Assembly: GCA_006218065.1 (NCBI GenBank)
Contig: VBWE01000002.1
Location: 177,045 to 241,044 of the forward strand
DNA length: 64,000 bases
Origin: Bacteroidota bacterium
Lineage (GTDB): Bacteria; Bacteroidota; Bacteroidia; Palsa-965
Direction: 5' to 3'
Of this stretch, positions 32,609 through 42,031 are shown in pieces. The notes under the pieces are model-generated. The model did not search any database. It was given only the letters and a program-made list of their open reading frames with translations, and was not told the DNA's origin. A program made the translations under genes and the position numbers. How positions within the stretch are numbered: the stretch's first letter is position 1; the number at the start of each line of letters is the position of its first letter.

Positions 32609-33910
32609 TTATTCGATAACCAGTTTTCCCTTGCCAAGCAGTTTCCCATTCTCATCCGTAACCCGGTAGAAATAAAATCCGGGAGAAAGATTTTCGCGTG
32701 CGCATGTTGCCGATTGTCCTGTAAAAGAACTTGTACGGACTTTTTTCCCCAGCGCATCAAAAAGAAAAAATTGATTTACGCCGGAACTGTTTTCACTTAA
32801 TGTGATCGTTGCAGTATGGCTGAACGGGTTGGGAGCGATCGTGATTTCATTTCCCGCGGCAGGAATTTCCGGCGCAGCGGTAATGGCGCAGTGCGATTGC
32901 CAGAGCGCATAAGCAGGATAGGCAACGCCGGTAGAATCGTACATGGAAATGCTGCAGAAAACGGCGTCTTCGATTGTCTGGTTATAATCCATCATATAGT
33001 GCAGGAAAAGCCAGTTCACCGCTTCCACGTTCTGCCCGCTGATCATGGTAAAAAGTTTGTTCACGTAAGCCGATTGCTCGGCCGGCGAAGCGCCCCAGGG
33101 AGCCAGCCCGAAATCATCCGCCGGCCAGCCGGTTTCAGTAATCACTACCGGTTTGTTTCCCACGGTATCGAAAAACGGCTGGAGGTAATTGTTCGGAACG
33201 GAATTCACATCCAGGTACTGCAGGAACGGATACGTATTTACGGCAACCACATCCATTTTCGCCGTGTCGATCAGCGTGAGCGCAGACCAGTGCGGCGCAG
33301 TCCAGGGAATGGGATTCAGGTTATCCCCGTTCCCGGAAAGATGCTCGTAATTGAATACTGTTCCGACTTTGGTTTGCGGTGAATGTGCTTTGATGGTATC
33401 GTAGGCTTCGTGATAAAAGCTGACCCAGTTCAGGTAATCCAGCGAATCGGTTTCGATGTAAAAGTTGACTTCATTCCCGACAAAAAGATACGCCGGGTTC
33501 TGGTCGGCTGTGCTGGCGAGTGTTTGCAGGTAAAGACTCCGCGTAGCGGCATTCGTCCAGTTATTGGCGCCGCCCTGCGGATCGAGGTAAAGCGTAGAAG
33601 GATACGTAGCCCAGCCGAGCGTTACCATACTGGTATAATTATACGGCGTGGGCGTACTCCCGGAAATCAACCCGGCCACTGCGGGCACATTCCCGGCTGC
33701 GGAAGCGGAATCGTACCAGCGCGCGCTGCCGTAGATCACCGAGCCGGGACAGTTTTGCGTGACCTCCGTAAAAAATTGCGGCAGGCTGTCGAACGTAAAC
33801 GGAAAACCTTCGGGTGAAAGACTGAATCCTGTGAGCGGCGCCTGGCTGTATGCGCCGGAAGGAACCAGCAGGAAAACAAGCGGGATAAATTTTTGCAGAA
33901 ATCTCTTCAT
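32609..33910 (-). CDS. GH17-like secreted glycoside hydrolase with T9SS sorting domain
   Basis: 433 residues. Signal peptide (1-22), a TIM-barrel-type catalytic part (about 25-345) and a T9SS sorting domain (about 355-433). VGNEVNFY (E147) is the acid/base segment, and VVITETGWPADD (E259) is the nucleophile in a sequence that fits the GH17 pattern (E-[ST]-G-W-P). GH17 enzymes cut beta-1,3-glucans; a nearby clan GH-A family, such as GH53, cannot be excluded by eye. A perfect TACTTTTG box with TTCG upstream precedes the start. It lies upstream of the propeller protein and may be co-regulated with it. Confidence 0.75.
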   Translation of the reverse strand: MKRFLQKFIPLVFLLVPSGAYSQAPLTGFSLSPEGFPFTFDSLPQFFTEVTQNCPGSVIYGSARWYDSASAAGNVPAVAGLISGSTPTPYNYTSMVTLGWATYPSTLYLDPQGGANNWTNAATRSLYLQTLASTADQNPAYLFVGNEVNFYIETDSLDYLNWVSFYHEAYDTIKAHSPQTKVGTVFNYEHLSGNGDNLNPIPWTAPHWSALTLIDTAKMDVVAVNTYPFLQYLDVNSVPNNYLQPFFDTVGNKPVVITETGWPADDFGLAPWGASPAEQSAYVNKLFTMISGQNVEAVNWLFLHYMMDYNQTIEDAVFCSISMYDSTGVAYPAYALWQSHCAITAAPEIPAAGNEITIAPNPFSHTATITLSENSSGVNQFFLFDALGKKVRTSSFTGQSATCARENLSPGFYFYRVTDENGKLLGKGKLVIE

Positions 33911-33914
33911 GAGT

Positions 33915-33945
33915 CAAAAGTAAACCCATCTCCCGGTTCTGCGAA
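33915..33945 (-). promoter_or_regulatory. Promoter of the GH17-like gene
   Basis: On the minus strand: TTCG (33942-33945), 19 bases, TACTTTTG (33915-33922), then the start four bases later. Confidence 0.55.
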
Positions 33946-33957
33946 AATAAAAGAACA

Positions 33958-34048
33958 AAAACTTAGTTATATAAAACTACACTTAAATATATAATAATCT
34001 GTATTTCATATATTTGCAATATATAAATATATTTTTTCTTAGTATTTC
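33958..34048 (+). promoter_or_regulatory. Strongly A/T-rich promoter region of the 34049 gene
   Basis: About 90 bases that are almost only A and T, with repeated TATATAA words, unlike the rest of the window. A perfect -7 box, TATATTTG, lies at 34009-34016, but no TTTG at the normal distance. The high A/T may bend or melt DNA. Confidence 0.5.
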
Positions 34049-35536
34049 ATGAAGAAACAGGAAGAGCTTTTCGACCTCATCCAAAGCCTGGACAAGCAGG
34101 AAAAAGTGCATTTCAAAATGAACGCAAGCCGCCGCGATGGTGACAAAAAATACCTGCAGCTTTTCGACGCGATTCATGCGCAGAAAAAATACGATGAACC
34201 GGCGCTCCGGAAAAAATTCGCCGGCGAACCGTTCATGCGCCAGTTTTCCGTGGCTAAAAATTACCTGTACAATACTTTGCTGCGTTCGTTGCGGCAGTAT
34301 CATGCGGAGAGCAACCTGGAAAACGTGCTGCGCGACGGCATTCATACGGTTGAAATTCTTTACAACAAAGGATTGTACGTTCAGGCCGACCGGCTCTGCG
34401 CGCGCATGATAAAAAAAGCGGCGGACAGCGAACGCCACCTGCGGCTTTTCGAAGCGCTGCGCTGGCGGAGAATGATTCAGCGTATCCAGGGTTATCCGGA
34501 ATTAGACGGCAAACAGCTCAGGAAAATAACCAAGGAAGAATCGGATGTGTTTTCGGCGCTGAAAAACTGGTGGGAATACGATCTGCTCAGCGACCGTTAT
34601 TTTATCCTGGCCACGCACGGCGGGTACCTGAGTAAAGAACAGCAGTCGGAACTGCATGCGCTTTTGTCGAACCCGCTGCTCGGCAGCGAAAACCGGGCAA
34701 TATCCAACCGGTCGCGCAGTACGTTTTACCGCATCGTCAGCCGCATTCACCACAACCTCGGGAATCTCGAGCGAAGCCAGCAGTACGCGGAAAAACTCAT
34801 CCGGCTGTACGAAGAACTTCCGAAAAACCAGTTTGCCGAAGAACGTTACAATTACATTATCGTGCTGTACAACCAGCTGATCCTGCTCACGTACCTGAAA
34901 AGAAACAAGGCGTTTGAAAATACGATCGCCAAACTGCGGCGCATCGTCCCGGTGAACAACAAGGAAAGGACGACTATTTTTTACACCTATCTCACGGAAC
35001 TCGATTTCTACATTGCGAACAAACGCTACGCGGAAGGATGTGCGCTCGAACAGCCCGTGGCCGAAGGATTGAAACGATACGAAGGCAAAATGAACGTGCA
35101 GGTGGAATGTTCGCTGTCGTTCAACCTCTGCGTGGTATTTATCCGCAGCGGGCGTTTCAATGAAGCTTTACGCTGGGCAAACCGGATCATCAACAGCAGC
35201 CGTTACCAGACCGTGGACGATTTTTATTACGCCACGCGGTTGCTTTACCTGATCATTCATTACGAGCTGGGTAATTACGATACGCTGGAATACCTCGCCG
35301 AATCAACTGACCGTTACCTGAAGAAACATGCGTATTACGGGCAACTCGAAGAAGTGCTGCTCGATTTTCTCGGAACCTGTTTGCCGGGATGCACGTCGGA
35401 AAAAGAAAAAATTACGGAACTGCGTTTGCTGAAGAAAAAAATTGCCGCCGCTGCAAAGCTTCCGGGTGCGGATAAATCCCTGCACTATTTTGATTTCTCC
35501 GTTTGGGTGGAGGACAAACTCCGGATTAAAAACTGA
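34049..35536 (+). CDS. Helical-repeat (TPR-like) cytoplasmic protein, unknown
   Basis: 495 residues, all predicted helical, without signal peptide. The N-terminal ELFDLIQSLDKQEKVHFKMNASRRDGDKKY looks like a short DNA- or protein-contact module that I have seen at the head of similar Bacteroidota proteins. The rest (about 90-480) is made of helix pairs of 35-40 residues in TPR style, such as YNKGLYVQADRLCARMI and LGNLERSQQYAEKLIRLYEELP. No named domain. It has its own A/T-rich promoter and stands alone, followed by an intergenic inverted repeat. Confidence 0.7.
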   Translation: MKKQEELFDLIQSLDKQEKVHFKMNASRRDGDKKYLQLFDAIHAQKKYDEPALRKKFAGEPFMRQFSVAKNYLYNTLLRSLRQYHAESNLENVLRDGIHTVEILYNKGLYVQADRLCARMIKKAADSERHLRLFEALRWRRMIQRIQGYPELDGKQLRKITKEESDVFSALKNWWEYDLLSDRYFILATHGGYLSKEQQSELHALLSNPLLGSENRAISNRSRSTFYRIVSRIHHNLGNLERSQQYAEKLIRLYEELPKNQFAEERYNYIIVLYNQLILLTYLKRNKAFENTIAKLRRIVPVNNKERTTIFYTYLTELDFYIANKRYAEGCALEQPVAEGLKRYEGKMNVQVECSLSFNLCVVFIRSGRFNEALRWANRIINSSRYQTVDDFYYATRLLYLIIHYELGNYDTLEYLAESTDRYLKKHAYYGQLEEVLLDFLGTCLPGCTSEKEKITELRLLKKKIAAAAKLPGADKSLHYFDFSVWVEDKLRIKN

Positions 35537-35537
35537 T

Positions 35538-35643
35538 GTTCAATGTTTCATGTTTAAAGTTTAATGTTTTGTATTCGTAATGGACACGAGTCTTCGGAGT
35601 GCACCAGGGTCAAACATGAAACTTTAAACATGAAACATTGAAC
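35538..35643. repeat. Long inverted repeat made of TTCAATGTTT-like words
   Basis: Arms 35538-35569 and 35612-35643 pair with 31 of 32 matches around 42 bases. Each arm holds successive near-copies of AATGTTT/CATGTTT. It sits exactly in the spacer between two convergent genes. Confidence 0.9.
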
Positions 35644-35649
35644 GTGAAA

Positions 35650-36657
35650 TCAGTTCACAGACACTTCCAGCAAACGTATTATCCCGGTCGCAGCATCCAC
35701 TTCTGCTTCCGCGCCCACCGGGATCGTGAACTTGTCGCGCGTATGCCCGAAACTGCTGTTGGTGAAAACAGGAACGTCGATTTTGCGCAGGTGGTCGTCG
35801 AATACCTGTTGCAGCGTGAGCGATTTCTCCGGTTCTTCCGGGTCGCATTTGGTACATTTTCCGAAAACAACCGCTTTTACCTGCGTGAGTATTCCCGCCA
35901 GTTTCAGCTGCGTGAGCATGCGGTCCACGGCATACGGTTCTTCGTCGGTTTCTTCGATGAATAAAATTTTGTCTTTCCAGTCGGGCAGGTAACCGCTTCC
36001 GACCAGGCTGCAGATCACCGTGAGGTTTCCCCCGCACAAAATCCCGCGCGCTTTCCCGGGTGTGATTACCTGCACCGCGTCTTCCACCGGGTTTTTCAGT
36101 TCTGCGCGTTCTCCTTTGGAAACAATGCGCAGAAAATGATCCATCGTAAATTCTCCGAGCGAAGAATTGCCAACCGGTCCATGAAAAGTAATCAAACCGG
36201 TTTTCTGAAAAATGGCGAGCAGCAAGGTGGTGATGTCGCTAAAACCCGTGATGATTTTCGGGTTGCGTTCAATCGCTGCGAAATCGAGCAGGTGCAGCAA
36301 ACGCGCGCAACCCCATCCGCCGCGCATAGCCATGATCGCTTTTACTTCCTTGTTTTTGAAAAGCGCATTCAGTTCGTTCGCGCGGAATTCGTCTTTGCCT
36401 GCGAGATACCCGTAACGCGCCTGCAGGGTTTTTCCCTGCTGGACACGAAAGCCCGCAGCTTCGAGCGCAACGGTGACTTTGGAAATGCTTTCTTCGTTGA
36501 AAATAGCGCCGGCAGGAGCGGTGAGCGCCACAAGGTCGCCTTTGTCCAGGCGTGGAGCGCGGATGCGGGACTTGATTTCTCCCGCGGCAAAACCCGACAA
36601 AGGAAGCAGGAGTGAAGCGGCGGCAAGGCCCTGTAAAAAATCGCGGCGATCAGACAT
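35650..36657 (-). CDS. LD-carboxypeptidase (peptidase S66), Tat-type signal
   Basis: 335 residues. Removes the terminal D-alanine from the tetrapeptide of recycled murein. From ATG 36657 it begins MSDRRDFLQGLAAASLLLPL, a twin-arginine signal, so it is probably exported folded. Catalytic residues of the S66 family follow: S140 in TGFSDITTL, the glutamate in FIEETDEEP and the histidine in SFGHTRDK, with MRGGWGCARLL and HGPVGNSS around them. Most S66 enzymes are cytoplasmic, so a Tat-exported form is a point of note, though frequent in Bacteroidota. An ATG at 36738 is in frame but would bury the RR motif. Confidence 0.88.
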   Translation of the reverse strand: MSDRRDFLQGLAAASLLLPLSGFAAGEIKSRIRAPRLDKGDLVALTAPAGAIFNEESISKVTVALEAAGFRVQQGKTLQARYGYLAGKDEFRANELNALFKNKEVKAIMAMRGGWGCARLLHLLDFAAIERNPKIITGFSDITTLLLAIFQKTGLITFHGPVGNSSLGEFTMDHFLRIVSKGERAELKNPVEDAVQVITPGKARGILCGGNLTVICSLVGSGYLPDWKDKILFIEETDEEPYAVDRMLTQLKLAGILTQVKAVVFGKCTKCDPEEPEKSLTLQQVFDDHLRKIDVPVFTNSSFGHTRDKFTIPVGAEAEVDAATGIIRLLEVSVN

Positions 36658-36851
36658 CAGACTAAGATACACAAGAAGAAACGAAAGAGCCACCTTCCGC
36701 TGCATGTGGGTATGCGAAAAGCGACTCTTTGTATTCACTCGCCCGGTTATATCATCTCATGGGGAAATAATAATCGGTGTTATGAGAGAACGCAGGCGAC
36801 ATTTCTTATCCATAAACTGCAGCGGCAGTTTAACATCTCTTGTGATTTGGC

Positions 36852-36900
36852 CCTGGATTACGCCGGAAAGAATCAGCGCAAATCAGCGTGATCTGCGGCC
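36852..36900. repeat. Half-copy of CGCAGATT/AATCAGCG-type repeat
   Basis: The words AATCAGCG, AATCAGCG and GATCTGCGGCC occur in a row, the same vocabulary as the palindromes at 8589 and 47250, but without a clear matching second arm. Confidence 0.4.
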
Positions 36901-36926
36901 AATTTTCTACGAGATAGGGAATACGC

Positions 36927-39900
36927 TTATTTCGAAATTCTCCAGTTTACACCCAGGCTGAACAGCCTGCCCGCAACCGGGCCCCACTGCTGCGAAGCGT
37001 CAAATCCTGTTTCGAACGGCTGTTCAGCTCCGGCTACCGGGTTGTTCATCCGGTAATCCAGGATATTGAACGCGGCCGCATTAAACGTCCACTTCCCGAG
37101 CTGCTTCGCAGCATGCAGGTTGAACAATGTATACGCAGGTGCGTACGTGCTCATGCCCGATCCGTTTTGAGGAAGCCGCTGCCGGCCGATGAGGTTCGAA
37201 GACATTCCGAATTCCCAGAATTTAGTCCAGCTTTTTTCCCACAGGTGTGATTTGATTTGCACCAGGGCGCGGTGCTGCGGGTGAAGCGCTTCGGATAAAT
37301 CGCCGCAGGTATATGCAATACGTTTATCGCGGAATATGTACGTTACGTTAAAGGATTGCCTGCGGTATTCCATAAGTAATTGCGCCTGCAGCAGGTTGGT
37401 ATGCGCGTTTCCGTCGAGGTTATAAAAACTGGTGCGGCCTTGTTCTGAATCGCGGTCGATGACGACCATGTGCAGGTATTCGCTGCGGTAAAATCCGGCA
37501 TTCGCAGACATGATCAGTTTGTCGCGGTGAAGGGAATAATTGATGCCGCCGCCGTACGTGTAACTTTGTTCCGGGACTAAATTTCCCGTTACGGAAATCA
37601 CAGAAGCGCTTTGCAGCAGGTGCAGGTTGTCGGCAAGCGTATTGGTCACGCGATTATTTCCGCCAGCCTGCGCAAAAATTTTCAGGTCCTCCGACAAGGA
37701 AATTTTTAGTTTGCTTACTGGAGTGAACAGCCATCCGAACAGGTTATGATAATCTGCGCGAGCCCCGGCGGTAATTTCAAAGCGGGTGAAGTTCATGAAT
37801 TTCGCTTCGGCAAAAACACCGGGCATGTATTCGCGGCGCGTACCGGTACTGTCGTTCAGCTGCTCTTCCAGTGAAGCCGCCGAGAACGAAGCGCCTGCCT
37901 TGAAGAACATCTTGTGGATAAATTTATGCTCGTACACCAAATTGCTGCGCAGCCGCTGTTCCTGCGCAGCATACTGTTGCAGTCCTGCAAGCGCCTGTAC
38001 TTCGCTCGCGGTTCCGTTGATGCTCATGCTGAGCAAGCTGCCGCCGGGAAAATGCATATACGTTTCATGGGCCGCACCGATCATCCGTGTCCGGTTGTGC
38101 ATCCCGTACAGGCTGCTGCTGTCCGGGATCATCTCGGGCGTAAAGCCGCGTTGTCCGCCTGTGCGTGAAATGCCTGCAGCCAGCGCGGAAGTCTGGTGAC
38201 TGAACCGTATGCTGCTGTCGCGGAGATCGAATTGTTTTCCCTTATAATACCAGCGGTTCAAAATCAGTCCCGTATTCCCGGCCGGCAAATCGGCGAAACC
38301 GTCGTGGTTATTATCCGCGAAACCACTCATGCGATCGCCGTATGCGCTGAAACTTGTTTCCACCTGCTGCCCGAATTTATGCCCGATACGGACATCACCG
38401 TTCACCCGGCCGAAATGATTTCCCCCGGCTGAAATTTCCGCACTGTTTCCGTACATCCGGCTCAGCTTGCTTTCCTGCCATTCGGGCGATTGCTCCGGAC
38501 CGTTCACGATGGAAGCGGTTACGAAACCGTAACTCAGGGTGTTTATCCAGCGCAGCGGAATTACGGCGCCGAGCGCGTTGCCGGAAACGGACGGACCATT
38601 ATCAAACGGTAAAATGCGTTGTTCGCCCTGGTTCGTATTCCCGGGATTGTACAGGTAATGATAATCCGTTTGCACCTGCCCGTATGTGTTTTGAACCTGC
38701 AGCATTCTGCCATGGGAACTGATATCGATAAGCGGTTGTTTGTAATTGACAACTTCTACAAGCTGGCAGGCCTGCACGTTGACCACTCCGCCGGTTACAT
38801 TTCCATACGAAGCCGGAACGCCGCCGGTAGTGATTGTAACGGAGGAAACAGACTTCGACGACATGTGCGAATATCCGTAATGCGAAACCGCTTTATCGGA
38901 AACGCCCTGCGGCAGCGGAACGGGAATAACCATCGTGGTATCTTCCTGAGTTTTGTTGCGCACCCTGTCGTAAACGGCGATGAACGACGTGTATTTCGTG
39001 AGCAAATTATAATTCAGCCCGAGCCGCGTGATTTCTTTTACGCGCGCGCTGTCGAAACCGTATTCATTATAATCCGACAGCAGGCGGATGCGTTCCCTGG
39101 CCCAGAGTGAGCGGAGTGCGCGGTTGCTGTTTCGTGTTTTTACTTTGCCGATATCGACGGTGCTATTGTACGGACGGTTCCCGTTCATGCCGCTTACGGT
39201 GATCGCACCCTGCGTGGATCCTTTGTATTTGCCGATGATGACGATCGGTTTTTCCGCGAAGAGATCCGGAACGGCCGAAGGTTCGGTATCGTACACCTGC
39301 ATGTCGCCGAAATCCACCTGCACTTTCGTCAGTACCGGCGACGAAATATATTTCCGGAATTTTTCCGCCACTTTCGGCGCTTCGTTCGTATTCAGCACGA
39401 TGAACGGCTCGCCGCTTCCGCAATGCGCGAGGCCTTCGAGCAGGAAACGGTTCACGCTGCTGCCGATACCGAATGCAAAAACACTCGTATTCCCGACATT
39501 TTCACGGATCGATTTATAAACAGATGCTTCATTGCCGATAAATCCGTCGGTGCAGATGACGATGGAGCGCGCATAGTTTTCCCGGCGCGGCAAAGCCATC
39601 GCACGGTCCATCGCGTTTTTCAGTTCCGTGCCTCCCGATCCGTTCTGCCTGCCGATCAGTGCAATCGCCGAATCGATATTGGCTTTTGTCGCCGGCAGCG
39701 ATTTTTCCGACAGGATGTTCGCGTAACCGGCAAACAGGACGAGGTTAAAACGATCCGACTCCCGCAGGTTTCCGACCAGGTCGCGCAAAAGTTGCTTGGA
39801 TGTTTCGAGCGGGTAACCGTACATCGAACCCGAAACATCCATCACGAAAATATATTCGCGGCCTGGAATACTGTCGGGTGCAACGCGTTTGGGCGGCTGC

Positions 39901-40772
39901 ATGGTGAACAGGAAAAAGTTCTCGCCGTTTTCTTTGTAAGTCACCAACCCGTTGCGGATCGTATTTCCCGCAAGCCGGTAGCGCAAAACAAAATCCCGGT
40001 TGCCGCCTTTTTTTTCTTCGGGGTCGAGCAGCACAGTGGCCATGTCTTCTTCTTCGAACGAGAGTTGAATTTTATGACTCGGGCTGGAAATATCGCTGAC
40101 CGGAACGCCGGCCGAAATTTTCAGGTTGATGCCGAACGTGTAAAGCGGCGTTTCTTTTTCGTGCTGCGTGGGAACGTTGATCACGTTTGCCGGTTTATAG
40201 CCGCCCGGAGAAACCTGCGCCACCGGGTCGAGATCGGCGGGACTGTTGTACCGCGGCCCGACCACGGTAGGATAAACAAATTCGTAAACGCCTTCTTCCG
40301 GCACGATGGTTTCCGTGTACGAAAGTTCCACCGTGATCGAATCGCCGGGGAGTATATTCGCTACGTTCACCTGGAAAATATTCGGGCGGTGCTGTTCGAG
40401 CAGCGAAGCGGTTTTTCCTTCGGCTTTCGCGAGGTTATAATCAGCGCGGGCTTCTTCTTTTTCTTTGATCTTCGCGACGAGCGTTTTTTTTCCTACCTGC
40501 ATTTTCATGCCGTAAACGGCGGCGCGGGTGGAGCCCGGGAAAACATAAATCGCTTCGATCGGTTTTGCGCCGCGGTTCACATACACCTGTTTCACCTGTA
40601 CATCCGCGACCATGCCGGCAACGGAAACTTCGGCGCCGGTGTGCAGGAGCGGGAGCGAGGCGGCGCTGTCGCCGATGTAGAAATAAGGCGATGTGGTTTT
40701 GTCGGGTTGCTGGGCAAGTAGCGGGCCGGCGAGGACTGCCGGAAGGAAGAGGAGGAGTAAACGGGATTTCAT
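36927..40772 (-). CDS. VIT-VWA protein fused to a TonB-receptor-like outer-membrane barrel
   Basis: 1281 residues from ATG 40772. Signal peptide (1-21); VIT domain (about 45-160, VQVKQVYVNRGAKPIEAIYVFPG); von Willebrand A domain (about 306-475) with a complete MIDAS: D312, S314, S316 (MDVSGSM), T382 and D409. The usual VIT-VWA C-terminal part follows (RALRSLWARERIRLLSDYN, GLNYNLLTKYTSFIAVYD, to about 610). Then SVTITTGGVPASYGNVTGGVVNV (644-666) is the sequence found in the plug of Bacteroidota carboxypeptidase-like TonB receptors, and the last 550 residues alternate as in a 22-strand barrel, ending in FSLGVNWRISK. No full plug or TonB box was seen. An ion-dependent adhesion module on a receptor-type barrel is unusual. 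Confidence 0.75.
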   Translation of the reverse strand: MKSRLLLLFLPAVLAGPLLAQQPDKTTSPYFYIGDSAASLPLLHTGAEVSVAGMVADVQVKQVYVNRGAKPIEAIYVFPGSTRAAVYGMKMQVGKKTLVAKIKEKEEARADYNLAKAEGKTASLLEQHRPNIFQVNVANILPGDSITVELSYTETIVPEEGVYEFVYPTVVGPRYNSPADLDPVAQVSPGGYKPANVINVPTQHEKETPLYTFGINLKISAGVPVSDISSPSHKIQLSFEEEDMATVLLDPEEKKGGNRDFVLRYRLAGNTIRNGLVTYKENGENFFLFTMQPPKRVAPDSIPGREYIFVMDVSGSMYGYPLETSKQLLRDLVGNLRESDRFNLVLFAGYANILSEKSLPATKANIDSAIALIGRQNGSGGTELKNAMDRAMALPRRENYARSIVICTDGFIGNEASVYKSIRENVGNTSVFAFGIGSSVNRFLLEGLAHCGSGEPFIVLNTNEAPKVAEKFRKYISSPVLTKVQVDFGDMQVYDTEPSAVPDLFAEKPIVIIGKYKGSTQGAITVSGMNGNRPYNSTVDIGKVKTRNSNRALRSLWARERIRLLSDYNEYGFDSARVKEITRLGLNYNLLTKYTSFIAVYDRVRNKTQEDTTMVIPVPLPQGVSDKAVSHYGYSHMSSKSVSSVTITTGGVPASYGNVTGGVVNVQACQLVEVVNYKQPLIDISSHGRMLQVQNTYGQVQTDYHYLYNPGNTNQGEQRILPFDNGPSVSGNALGAVIPLRWINTLSYGFVTASIVNGPEQSPEWQESKLSRMYGNSAEISAGGNHFGRVNGDVRIGHKFGQQVETSFSAYGDRMSGFADNNHDGFADLPAGNTGLILNRWYYKGKQFDLRDSSIRFSHQTSALAAGISRTGGQRGFTPEMIPDSSSLYGMHNRTRMIGAAHETYMHFPGGSLLSMSINGTASEVQALAGLQQYAAQEQRLRSNLVYEHKFIHKMFFKAGASFSAASLEEQLNDSTGTRREYMPGVFAEAKFMNFTRFEITAGARADYHNLFGWLFTPVSKLKISLSEDLKIFAQAGGNNRVTNTLADNLHLLQSASVISVTGNLVPEQSYTYGGGINYSLHRDKLIMSANAGFYRSEYLHMVVIDRDSEQGRTSFYNLDGNAHTNLLQAQLLMEYRRQSFNVTYIFRDKRIAYTCGDLSEALHPQHRALVQIKSHLWEKSWTKFWEFGMSSNLIGRQRLPQNGSGMSTYAPAYTLFNLHAAKQLGKWTFNAAAFNILDYRMNNPVAGAEQPFETGFDASQQWGPVAGRLFSLGVNWRISK

Positions 40773-40880
40773 GCAGCAGCGTTTTAATATCAACTATTAA
40801 AACGCAGGCGCGTTGCTTATTCCATAAAACAGCGCAGGATTAACAATAGCTTAATGATTTCTCCGTGCCGGAGAATCGTA

Positions 40881-41417
40881 TTACTGGCAGGAACCGTCGG
40901 GCTTCGCGCATTGCATTTCAGGCGCGATCCAGCCTTTGACGATTTTCCCGTTCTTGTCTTTTCCGCGAACCAGGGCCCACTGGCCGCAGCAGCCGTCAAC
41001 GCCCACTTCCTGCATCCCATAAAGCTGCGCAGCTTCCCCGCTTTCGTGGTTCGGGCCTTTGTACAACGAAAGTATTCCGCCGTCGAAATTCCGGGTGTAA
41101 ATACCGGCCACGCCCGCAACCCAGCCTTCTTTCGCCCCTTCATTGCCGTCGCCCGAAACGGTTTCGAGTTGCAGCCAGCCGCGCTTCGACGCTTTCACGT
41201 CCACCATCAGGGCTTCATCGTCGGCTTTCAGTTTAAACGTCACTTTCCCGTTCGGGCGGCTGACCACGTTCACGCTCGTGGTATCATCGTAGTTGATGAA
41301 TGCCTTCAGTTTGCAGGGACATTCCGCTTTGGGTTTGCCTTTGAAAGAAAAAGCGAGTACGGCAACCGCGACCGTTGCGGCGAGAATGATGCGGGGATGG
41401 ATGGTTTTCATAGTCAT
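40881..41417 (-). CDS. Secreted SH3-like domain protein
   Basis: 178 residues. After an N-terminal signal/anchor segment (IILAATVAVAVLAFSF) there are two possible SH3b-like parts: NYDDTTSVNVVSRPNGKVTFKL to RGWLQLETV (about 42-90) and a second in CGQWALVRGKDKNGKIVKGWIAPEMQC. Bacterial SH3 domains often bind peptidoglycan. Six cysteines, including C33-P-C35 and C141-C142, may make disulfides in the periplasm. It overlaps the preceding gene by four bases (ATGA, 41414-41417), so it is coupled to it. Confidence 0.65.
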   Translation of the reverse strand: MTMKTIHPRIILAATVAVAVLAFSFKGKPKAECPCKLKAFINYDDTTSVNVVSRPNGKVTFKLKADDEALMVDVKASKRGWLQLETVSGDGNEGAKEGWVAGVAGIYTRNFDGGILSLYKGPNHESGEAAQLYGMQEVGVDGCCGQWALVRGKDKNGKIVKGWIAPEMQCAKPDGSCQ

Positions 41418-41815
41418 AGTTTAACGCAGGATACTATTTCGGAATAGGATTCGATCAATGCTTCGGGAAGTTTGGTCATGTCGCTGAGCGGCTTTCCCTC
41501 CAGCGCTTTCAGTTCAGCGAGTGTATAATGTGAAGCCAGTTTCCCGGCAACGGCTTCGCTGAGGCAATCGCATTCGCGTTTCACGAGGAAGCGTGCAGCA
41601 ACGTCACCGATTTTTGCCCAGATGCCGTCACCTTCAAGATCGCCTTTCTCTTTCACGTATTCGATAACAGCATTGCCTAATCCGTGGCAATCCGCTTTCA
41701 GCAATTCCACGGCAACGGCTTTGCGGTTTGCAAACGTATCGGCATCCGCGCCGCAACGGCTAAGTGTAACGGTAACTAGAAGTACAACCAGTAACGATAA
41801 AAGAAAATGCCTCAT
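41414..41815 (-). CDS. Small secreted protein, possibly lipoprotein
   Basis: 133 residues from ATG 41815. Signal segment MRHFLLSLLVVLLVTVTLSRC; the cysteine could be lipidated but R before it is unusual. The rest is predicted helical with cysteines (C at KADCHGLG, RECDCLSE and IVSCVKL) and an ending SEIVSCVKL that is often seen in small helical secreted proteins of Bacteroidota. A near -7 box (CATCTTTG on the minus strand, 41821-41828) fits this start rather than the ATG at 41857. First gene of a pair with the SH3-like protein. Function unknown. Confidence 0.6.
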   Translation of the reverse strand: MRHFLLSLLVVLLVTVTLSRCGADADTFANRKAVAVELLKADCHGLGNAVIEYVKEKGDLEGDGIWAKIGDVAARFLVKRECDCLSEAVAGKLASHYTLAELKALEGKPLSDMTKLPEALIESYSEIVSCVKL

Positions 41816-41846
41816 TGAATCAAAGATGGAAAAATCGGGGAGAAAA

Positions 41847-42028
41847 ACAAAAAGCAATTGGCAAAAAGCAAACTTTCGATTTTTTAAAACATCAAAACGA
41901 AAACGTCACACGGAGCGCAGACGAAGTGTGTGTAACGTGGTCTCATTTACACACACTTCGTCTGCGCTCCGTGTGACGTCCTTTTATTTTTTGCCTTTTG
42001 CTATTGCCCTTTGCTTTTTAATTACAAG
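41847..42028. repeat. Two-layer intergenic palindrome (family with 58442-58652), copy 1
   Basis: Inner layer: arms 41903-41935 and 41947-41979 form a perfect 33-bp inverted repeat with an 11-base loop (CGTGGTCTCAT). Outer layer: GGCAAAAAGCAAA-like words on the left (41847-41872) face TTTGCCTTTTGC-like words on the right (41990-42018). Both layers reappear at 58442-58652. Confidence 0.92.
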
Positions 42029-42031
42029 GCC

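Noticed and set aside
39423-40721. A 432-codon open frame on the plus strand inside the VIT-VWA gene
   Set aside because: Antisense shadow of well-supported VIT and VWA domains; the product is full of R, F and H and shows no fold.
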